Assembly (NCBI GenBank): GCA_905116865.2
Contig: CAJHNH020002669.1
Location: 950,012 to 1,014,011 of the forward strand
Reading direction: 5' to 3'
Source: Candidula unifasciata
Taxonomy: Eukaryota; Mollusca; Gastropoda; Stylommatophora; Geomitridae
DNA length: 64,000 bases
This document shows, in pieces, positions 59,301 to 64,000 of this stretch. Every line of letters starts with the position of its first letter. The first letter of the stretch is position 1. The position numbers and the translations under genes are program-made. The notes under the pieces were generated by a model, which was not told where the DNA came from, ran no database searches, and saw only the letters and a list, made by a program, of their open reading frames with translations.

Positions 59301-60464
59301 TAACAAGATATGGTAGTTGCTGAAAGTAAAGATAATTAGTTAAGGTTGTCTGCCCAAAGTGATGGTAATAAGATATGGTAGTTGCTCAAAATAATGATAA
59401 TAAGACGTGGTTGTTGGCCCAAAGGATGGTAAAAAGATATGGTAGTCTGGAAACAAAGTGATGGTAAAAAGATATGGTAGTCTGAAAACAAAGTGATGGT
59501 AATAAGATATGGTAGACTGCAAACCAAGTGATGGTAATAAGATATGGCAGCCTGCAAACAAAGTGATGGTAAAAAGATATCTCTCTGTATATTTTATATC
59601 GCTAGCTGAGATTATAATTGCTCCATTCCTTTGCTAGTGGAAATAACACTAAATGCTTTACACCGATGGAAAACAGATTAGTCCTGGCACAATCCAGGCA
59701 GCTGCTATATGTGCCAGCACTAACAGTCTTCCGCTAGACTGCAGCTCATGCTGATGGAAGCAATCAATCAGGACAGACCAGCATCCATGCAAGCAACAGT
59801 GCATGAAAGGCATGCCAGTCCAAACGTAATCGGCCACCTGCCAGTTTTTGTAAAGTCAACAACACCAAAATGCTGCAGGCAGAGAAGATAAACATTCTGC
59901 ATGAAATCTACAGCTCACAGTGTCATGACAAGCAGTCAGCTCAGTAGCTGGGAGACGGAGCCTTTGGACACCTAGTCCAGAAATGGGGAAACTGCATCAG
60001 CAAACTGTGGCCAGAGGCAAATAACACTTCAAGTATTAACTGCCAGCTGACCTATCCACAGATTGGAAGTCTGTACATTAGTTGTATAAATCTTTTGAAG
60101 CTCTCTGTATACTATATGACTATACAGCTTTCTATATACAAGTTTAGTTATGTTATATTACCATACTACACATTTCCACACACACTAAGTTCTCTGATAC
60201 AGCATTGATTGGTTGAACTGCTCAACTGCAGCTCTCTGATACAGCACTGATTGGTTGAATTACTCTACTGCAGCTCTCTGATACAGCACAGCAGTTCTCT
60301 GTGATAGTTTATGATCCTAAAGCATTGAAAAAAAAATAATGAAAAATAAAATCACACACTGACTTACTTCGCAACAAAGGTGGCGTATCCCTTTTGACAT
60401 AACGACCTGCTATACCTTCATTAAGGCCTGATTCCTTCTTCTTTGCTAATCTTCTTTTATCCAT
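44341..60464 (-). CDS. SAV1: Salvador homolog 1, Hippo pathway WW-SARAH scaffold, 620 aa
   Basis: Coding exons in transcript order: 60368-60464, 58481-59152, 54328-54615, 52830-53025, 50069-50226, 47688-47749, 44341-44730 (stop at 44341-44343). All phases agree. The N-terminus [14 protein letters not shown] matches the conserved Salvador start. Residues 33-352 are low complexity, rich in Q, S, H and N. WW1 is about 365-398 (LPLPPGW to HWSHPLE). WW2 is about 400-430 and lacks the second Trp (QYHHP), as in vertebrate SAV1. The conserved link LVPANPY...[13 protein letters not shown] leads into the SARAH helix ([12 protein letters not shown], residues about 491-535), followed by an 80-residue Gln-rich tail. 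Known role: SARAH pairing with Hpo/MST kinases, promoting LATS/Warts activation and restraint of Yorkie/YAP. The ATG directly follows an acceptor AG, so an upstream non-coding exon is likely. The third exon uses a GC donor. Confidence 0.95.
44800..45255 (+). pseudogene. Non-LTR retrotransposon C-terminal remnant
   Basis: Plus strand gives [42 protein letters not shown], then WIRHTLRK after a stop. It lies antisense in the last Salvador intron and splits a degraded exon-border repeat. Confidence 0.75.
45276..46350. repeat. 49-bp minisatellite made from the Salvador SARAH-exon border
   Basis: About 15 regular 49-bp units (45600-46350) containing 'ggcagcaaagcttttcaact' and 'atgtgaagagcaaccacag', preceded by older diverged units at 45276, 45334 and 45555. 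The unit aligns with 44690-44740, the 5' end of the last Salvador exon plus its acceptor (there 'ggcagcaaagttttctaact' and 'gtgaagag'), with a 6-base gap. In every regular unit the acceptor cag reads ctg. Confidence 0.85.
45405..45500 (+). repeat. 27-bp minisatellite, four units
   Basis: 'gagttctagaaccatgaata' plus 'actcccg', inserted between old and young units of the exon-border array. Confidence 0.95.
46380..46830 (+). pseudogene. Retrotransposon RNase H C-terminus, degraded
   Basis: Plus strand carries 'ggaaatgagcaagctgatag', encoding [10 protein letters not shown], preceded by a GVQ-like stretch. A short C-terminal domain follows with stops. Antisense in the last Salvador intron. Confidence 0.65.
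46855..47062 (+). repeat. 61-bp tandem repeat, three units
   Basis: 'gcccccaatggagcacaggt' to 'aactaactactacttttctt', three near-identical copies. The first part is the reverse of the RT-tail 3' end at 45215-45255 ('gctccattgggggatag'), so the array seems to derive from a retroelement tail. Confidence 0.9.
47765..49552 (+). repeat. About 85-bp minisatellite, about 21 units, with higher-order structure
   Basis: Unit carries 'acatctccagagatcaggtt', 'acatttacaaactctctgaa' and 'ttcagtgaaatgactgtctt', then a TA run. Marker variants ('gtcttccatatata' near 47926, 48345 and 48765; 'ctaaatatacattttaac' near 48181 and 48601) recur every 420 bases, five units apart. It lies from 16 bases upstream of the 47688-47749 exon acceptor. 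Confidence 0.95.
49832..49977 (+). mobile_element. piggyBac-like MITE, copy 2
   Basis: 146 bp with perfect 18-base inverted ends ttaactctttgagtccca, each starting with TTAA. Internal sequence is shared with 20798-20942 (reverse) and 31840-31992. It lies about 90 bases from the 50069-50226 Salvador exon. Confidence 0.85.
50450..52080 (-). pseudogene. Non-LTR retrotransposon, reverse transcriptase core, broken
   Basis: Minus-strand pieces in order: [16 protein letters not shown] and [10 protein letters not shown] (about 52000-51820); [44 protein letters not shown] and [17 protein letters not shown] (51266-51000); [20 protein letters not shown] and LLFADD (50978-50718). These are RT motifs including the ADD catalytic box, split by frameshifts and stops. 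It sits in a Salvador intron in the same orientation as the gene. Confidence 0.85.
52090..52195 (+). mobile_element. Family D element end
   Basis: 'gggaatgccccgagtgctgt' and 'gatgtcatttctagactcaa' match 28950-28990 (before the hairpin), including the CTCAA/AATCA-type tail. It abuts the RT remnant. Confidence 0.5.
52310..52770 (+). pseudogene. Non-LTR RT tail, degraded
   Basis: Second copy of the 44800-45255 type: 'caataaactacaaacattaa', 'gaatggagggaatgaaatgc', 'tatgctccactggagattca'. Frames are broken. Confidence 0.65.
53190..53630 (-). pseudogene. Non-LTR RT tail, degraded
   Basis: The reverse strand holds the RT-tail layout ('ccatacagcataacaggttc' is the reverse of a VLLYG-like region). 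Plus-strand 'tctcttggtctgcctctacc' is the reversed RGRPRE-type block. In the Salvador exon 3-4 intron. Confidence 0.5.
54322..54327 (-). other. GC-type splice donor (gcaagt) of Salvador coding exon 3
   Basis: On the minus strand exon 3 ends ...acttcatctg then gcaagt. Using this GC donor leaves one base, which joins the next exon's gt to give Gly and keeps the WW frame. The nearby GT alternative (gtcatg, 4 bases on) would create an in-frame stop at the start of the WW exon. GC-AG introns are a known minor class with just this extended consensus. Confidence 0.8.
55573..55768 (+). repeat. 63-bp tandem repeat, three units
   Basis: 'atttactctgttatttacaa' to 'agctggtgcaatatctataa' repeated three times with few changes, in the intron between coding exons 2 and 3 of Salvador. 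Confidence 0.95.
55888..56190 (+). repeat. 34-bp minisatellite, about 9 units
   Basis: Unit 'cctgaacatccagtagaact' plus 'gacatcctacacca'. Confidence 0.95.
56580..56815 (+). mobile_element. tRNA-derived SINE family 1, 5'-truncated copy
   Basis: Starts at box B ('gggtttgggtccc') and continues with 'caggttgacccagccttgag' to 'ggggtcctttacctttac'. Confidence 0.88.
56870..57010 (+). mobile_element. Family F interspersed repeat, reverse copy
   Basis: 'aaatgagacagaggtcaacc' and 'agcacacagggctggagaat' are the reverse complement of the blocks at 17075-17225. Confidence 0.5.
57111..57385 (+). repeat. 91-bp tandem repeat, three units
   Basis: 'tccatgctgtgtggcgctgg' starts at 57111, 57202 and 57293. 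The unit is part of a minus-strand retroelement tail that continues to 57530 with a [22 protein letters not shown] block. Confidence 0.9.
57830..58470 (+). repeat. 39-bp minisatellite, about 16 units, next to a Salvador donor site
   Basis: Unit 'ttgtgaaggagttaaacaac' plus 'aacaatggaatcaagctac'. It ends 10 bases from the donor of the 58481-59152 exon. The 39-bp period keeps a 269-codon minus frame and a 234-codon plus frame open; neither is a gene. Confidence 0.97.
59150..59580. repeat. About 35-45-bp degenerate minisatellite of acceptor-site copies before Salvador exon 2
   Basis: Plus-strand units carry 'gatatggtagtctg' and 'caaagtgatggtaataag', matching the true exon border 'gtgtggtagtctgcaag' and 'taaagtgatggtaatgag' at 59144-59176. 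Read in gene direction each unit is 'ccatcacttt', a short T/G-rich tract, cag, then 'actaccatatc'. About ten units; at least five keep a CAG. Confidence 0.85.
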
Positions 60465-60729
60465 CTGAAAAATATACATCATGTGTGTTTAGGTCACATA
60501 GTCACGTGACTCACCAGGGTAACTTCAAATTTACAATAAATTATGTCTGCTTACAAAGGAGGGGGTTGTTGATTTTAATTGTTAAAGCTGCAGCCATTCT
60601 CACCAGTCTCCTGTTCAGAGTGTGGTAAACCAAAAGGAAAGCAGTGTCTGTGTCAATTATGTGTCCGGAATTAAGTAGATGACATCCTATTTAAGAAGCA
60701 GGTTTCTTTCCTCTTGACTGGTCTCGACA

Positions 60730-61290
60730 CCCTCAAAAGGTCCTCACAATATCTAGCTTGTCATACATCAGTTCACCACCAAGTGGTGCAGAGCCAGCTA
60801 GTCTATCTGCCTGCTCATTTCCCAACACACCAGCATGACCTGGAGAAAATATCCAGAGGATTCTAACTACCCAGGACCTCTGAAGTGATGGTTGCCACTC
60901 TACACGAAGCATGCCTGTCTTCACCTTTCTCAACATGCTCTGTGAGACAGTTACAATCACGGCATGTGTACACAGCTGATTCTCAAGCCAGCGGCAGTAG
61001 TAGAGACTGCCTCCACCTCCATTCTTAAACTAGATGTTGTTATTTCATATGCAAAGCTCTGCTGCACTAAGGGACGTCCATTCGCCTTTGCTATGAACCC
61101 CAATACACTTTGTCTGCCCCTCAATACAGTGCCATATGTATAGATAATCACATCACTTGGGTGGAAATAGTCATGAATCATTTCTTGAACTTCTGATTTG
61201 GCAGCACCAGCTGGCCAGTCTCTGCACTCACAATCTAAAGTGATTAGAAGCCTACACAAGTCTGAAACTTGTTTGGACACCCGACCCACT
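60730..61290 (-). pseudogene. Retrotransposon RNase H domain, frameshifted
   Basis: The upper segment (61289-60957) reads VIIYTYGTVLRGRQSVLGFI then RMEVEAVSTT, the start of an RNase H fold; its first catalytic Asp codon is replaced by Tyr. The lower segment (60960-60733) reads TVSQSMLRK then [19 protein letters not shown]. The join is frameshifted. Typical of the RNase H of I/Jockey-type non-LTR elements. Confidence 0.8.
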
Positions 61291-61459
61291 CATTTTTTGC
61301 TCAAATTGATCAAGCATGCACCCAATGGTGTCTTAAGCTTGCACCATTCAAAACCTTCCTCTTTTCAGTGTGCGATCCTTAGCTCTACGCAAGGCTTCTT
61401 GTCTGCAGCTACTCTGATAACCATCAGCATCAATGGCATCAAAGCTGTACGGACTGGAA

Positions 61460-61820
61460 CAAAATATCCAGCCGAGCCGCGGTCACGGGTCATTGCGCAC
61501 TTGGGGTCGCGGGTCAATTGCGCGCTTCCGGCTACTTCATGTGCGCTTTTCCTGTGACAATGGCTACTGCCACGTGGCCCCCACGCCGCTCATGTGGCGT
61601 GGTTTGGGGCTAAACTAGATAGCTAGGACTCATGAGCAAAGCTGCAGGAGATGCAGAAGCTGCTGCTCGTGAGTCCTAGCCATCTATTTTAGCCCCAATC
61701 CACGGCATGGGGGCCACTAGGCGGTAGCGCAGTTGTTGGCGGGAAAACTGCGGGAAGACCGTAAATTAAATAGCCAGAAGCGCGCAATGACCCGTGACCG
61801 CGGCTCGGGTGGATATTTTG
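61460..61820. mobile_element. 361-bp fold-back/MITE-type element with long inverted repeats
   Basis: Ends 'caaaatatccagccgagccg' and its near-reverse 'cggctcgggtggatattttg' open inverted arms of at least 40 bases ('cggtcacgggtcattgcgc'). The middle is also palindromic (61625-61680: 'aggactcatgagcaaagctg', 'gctgctcgtgagtcct', flanked by 'tttggggcta'/'tagccccaa'). GC content is well above its surroundings. No clear target duplication and no coding frame. Confidence 0.75.
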
Positions 61821-61894
61821 CCACCACCATCTTTGCCGACCGTTAGTTGGAGAATAGCCGACTGGGCTAGTGGACAATGACGACTTTCTGACAC

Positions 61895-62075
61895 AATTAT
61901 TTGCGTGACCTGGGAGTAAAGCATAGTTAGGCGCATCTATGCCGCATTTGAGTCCCAGAAAGGAAACATCCTAACCATCTCTTCATGGGAACAATTAGCA
62001 GAGGTACCTTGCAGTAGTGCTGCATCAGAGGAGTATGCATGGAAATGCCAAATATGCAGTTCACTCACATTGATT
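61895..62075 (-). mobile_element. Family B interspersed repeat, reverse copy 2
   Basis: 'tgacctgggagtaaagcata', 'gagtcccagaaaggaa' and 'agcagaggtacctt' match 40610-40720 in order. Confidence 0.55.
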
Positions 62076-62677
62076 TTTATATCAATTATCAATCATGTGA
62101 TGCATGAATGAGACAGTTTCACTGATTTGACTACCCGAGAAGAAGAAGTAGTAGTAGGGTACTGGTACTGGCAAATTATGTCAAAAATACAGCGATGTTA
62201 TTTTTTTTTCACTCATTCAATCAAATATAAAAACTATTAATGCATCATTTTTCATGCGATTATCTTCCTCAAAAATCAATCGATAGAATAATACAAATTA
62301 ATAATTCATATCTAATCAATTCAATTAATTAATTCATTCATTCATTTGATTCATCATATTCATATTCATCAATAAATAATATTAATAATAATGAATGTGT
62401 GAAAGTGAAAGATAATTTTAAACTATATCAAACAATACAAGTTATATCATAACAGTGGGCATTCACGAAATTGAAAACCGACAACTACATTCAGACGCGC
62501 ACATATAATCCAACTGAAAGTATTAATAAAGAAGATATAAAAACTAACATCCCAACTTGGGGGTTCTCTGTTCTTCTCACTTTTGGAGACCGATGTTCGT
62601 TGAACGTCACCACATTTTGTGTACACAAATAGGATGTGACGTTTAGCTCAAAATTGTTGTTTAGTCGTAGCAACACG

Positions 62678-62691
62678 GTTTCCATGGATAC
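62678..62691. promoter_or_regulatory. RFX X-box-like site upstream of the radial spoke head gene
   Basis: The 14-mer gtttccatggatac matches the palindromic X-box form (GTNNCC AT GGNAAC) at most positions, with one departure in the second half-site. A further half-site agcaac lies just upstream at 62669-62674. It sits 136-149 bases before the ATG, the usual distance for RFX targets. RFX factors drive ciliary genes in animals, so a site in front of a radial spoke gene is plausible; binding is inferred. Confidence 0.45.
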
Positions 62692-62826
62692 AGGACGCCA
62701 TTGAGCGTGTACTGGCAGATGAACAGTTTGTATGTTAAACGTATTCGTTAAATTGACTTAACACAGAGGTAAAGAGGACAAACTGTAACCTACGAAGTAT
62801 TTCAGGGTAAAAAAGAACAAACAATC

Positions 62827-62949
62827 ATGTCGTACGTGGACGCTGATCCTGAAAGAAAAATATCAGAACAAAGTGACAAGGAAAAGGAGTTTCAAAAGGC
62901 GAAGTCGTATCTCCTGACAGCAAGCACGAATACCGGAATGAACCTGCAA
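62827..62949 (+). CDS. Radial spoke head protein 4/6-like, first coding exon (partial)
   Basis: ATG at 62827 (A at -3) opens 41 codons ending ...AKSYLLTASTNTGMNLQ, followed by a donor gtatta at 62950. The segment K-A-K-S-Y-L-L...GMNL resembles the start of the radial spoke head 4/6 domain (RSPH4A/RSPH6A), where the next residues normally read YDHL; that part would be in the next exon, outside the window. Radial spoke heads signal from the central pair to dynein arms in motile cilia (family knowledge). The gene is divergent from Salvador, with 2.36 kb between the two ATGs and an X-box-like site at 62678. The call rests on a short N-terminal match. Confidence 0.6.
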
Positions 62950-63054
62950 GTATTAAGTTCTGTGTTTCAGTTATTTGCGATAATTAATAACGGATGTTTT
63001 TAACATGAACTCATCTGAACCGGGTCAAGAACCAGTACGACAGCACTTAAGACA

Positions 63055-63130
63055 TTCCATACTTGATCTGCCCTCATCTTCAGCAGCCAGGGAAGAGTTC
63101 CAGTTATGATAGAGGCAGTTTGATTATATG
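63055..63130 (-). mobile_element. Family D fragment
   Basis: 'gccctcatcttcagcagcca' is the reverse of the 'gctgctgaagatg.ggacgg' block at 28920 and 52105; a similar fragment is at 12780-12835. Confidence 0.4.
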
Positions 63131-63236
63131 CCTTTCTTCCTTTCCTCTGAGGTAGAGTGTCGGTCAGATGCTCCGGTCACTCCCCGCCAGACCATGTTTC
63201 CCACGTTGTTATGATATATCTTCTATCTTCTGTTTG

Positions 63237-63505
63237 GGAGTCGCCGTAGCTTTGGCAACTAGACGCCCACCTGCGGATCGGATGGTCGTGGGTTCACGTC
63301 CTGATGAAGCCGGAATTTTTTTCTTCTACAATTACTGTGACTCTCAGGTCGACCCAGCCATGAGTGTGTACCAGATGCAGTCCTGGGAAGTAAAGGCGGC
63401 CCGCGTGATGCTGACCACATCACCCACCGAGTGCCGATTAGCCTATAAAAAATATATGGTCTAGCCCTATATTCCCAATACGCCTAAAGGCGTGGAAAGG
63501 GAACA
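63237..63505 (+). mobile_element. tRNA-derived SINE family 1, copy with head
   Basis: 'gagtcgccgtagctttggca' and 'gggttcacgtcctg' are box A and B; the body includes 'ggtcgacccagccatgagtg' and the end 'cgcctaaaggcgtggaaa'. In the first intron of the radial spoke head gene. Confidence 0.88.
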
Positions 63506-63564
63506 TTTGTGATGCTTCTGTATTGTTCAATTGCTTATAAATGGCCATGATCATGGACACATTA

Positions 63565-64000
63565 AAGTATACAGCATAGTTCTGGGCTAGACAGTATAGT
63601 TCTGGGCTAGACAGTATAGTTCTGGGCTAGACAGCATAGTTCTGGGCTAGACAGTATAGTTCTGGGCTAGACAGCATAGTTCTGGGCTAGACAGCATAGT
63701 TCTGGGCTAGACAGCATAGTTCTGGGCTAGACAGCATAGTTCTGGGCTAGACAGCATAGTTCTGGGCTAGACAGTATAGTTCTGGGCTAGACAGCATAGT
63801 TCTGGGCTAGACAGCATAGTTCTGGGCTAGACAGCATAGTTCTGGGCTAGACAGCATAGTTCTGGGCTAGACAGCATAGTTCTGGGCTAGACAGCATAGT
63901 TCTGGGCTAGACAGCATAGTTCTGGGCTAGACAGCATAGTTCTGGGCTAGACAGTATAGTTCTGGGCTAGACAGCATAGTTCTGGGCTAGACAGCATAGT
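63565..64000 (+). repeat. 20-bp minisatellite, at least 21 units, running off the window
   Basis: Unit 'agttctgggctagacagcat' with a single cat/tat variant site; otherwise identical, so recently expanded. Its far end is not seen. Confidence 0.98.

Larger units (their letters stand above)
60465..62826. other. Divergent promoter region between Salvador and the radial spoke head gene
   Basis: Contains an RNase H fragment (60730-61290), the 361-bp fold-back element, a family B copy and, from 62150, AT-rich sequence ending in an X-box-like site. A non-coding first exon of Salvador is expected here, probably near 62500-62700, but could not be placed. Confidence 0.5.

Overview
The window is animal nuclear DNA. 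Genes are split by long introns with GT-AG (and one GC-AG) splice sites, there are no operons, and the sequence is full of tRNA-derived SINEs, decayed non-LTR retrotransposons, microsatellites and minisatellites. Gene content and repeat style fit a lophotrochozoan invertebrate, most likely a mollusc. That placement is inferred; no sequence comparison could be run.

Four protein-coding genes can be built exon by exon, and in each multi-exon model every exon junction keeps the reading frame. (1) 42-8136 (+): the 3' part of an ADAMTS-type metalloprotease that runs from the end of the zinc-binding motif through a disintegrin-like/Cys-rich segment straight to a C-terminal PLAC domain, with no thrombospondin repeats (MIG-17-like layout). 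(2) 14991-30385 (+): a complete eight-exon gene for a 360-residue coiled-coil protein of the CCDC42/CFAP73 (DUF4200) axonemal family. (3) 44341-60464 (-): a complete coding sequence, seven coding exons and 620 residues, of Salvador (SAV1), the Hippo-pathway scaffold, with two WW domains and a SARAH domain. (4) 62827-62949 (+): the first exon of a radial spoke head 4/6-like gene, head-to-head with Salvador, with an RFX X-box-like site 136 bases upstream of its ATG. Genes 2 and 4 are ciliary; gene 3 is a growth-control scaffold.

Region by region: 1-8.1 kb holds the protease exons, with a 430-base TTC tract in one intron. 8.1-15 kb is intergenic SINE and retrotransposon debris. 15-30.4 kb is the CCDC42-like gene, whose introns carry four unrelated minisatellites, the largest 2.8 kb. 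30.4-44.3 kb is the convergent intergenic region with a 1.5 kb 30-bp array. 44.3-60.5 kb is Salvador. 60.5-62.8 kb is the divergent promoter region with an RNase H fragment and a fold-back element. The last 0.4 kb is a 20-bp array that runs off the window.

The most unusual feature is that two Salvador minisatellites are built from copies of the gene's own intron-exon borders. One copies the border of the SARAH exon; its units have lost the acceptor AG. The other copies the exon-2 acceptor, and many of its units still look like usable 3' splice sites. Other points are a higher-order repeat inside a Salvador intron, a piggyBac-like MITE family with TTAA ends, a 361-bp fold-back element and a 65-bp-arm hairpin.
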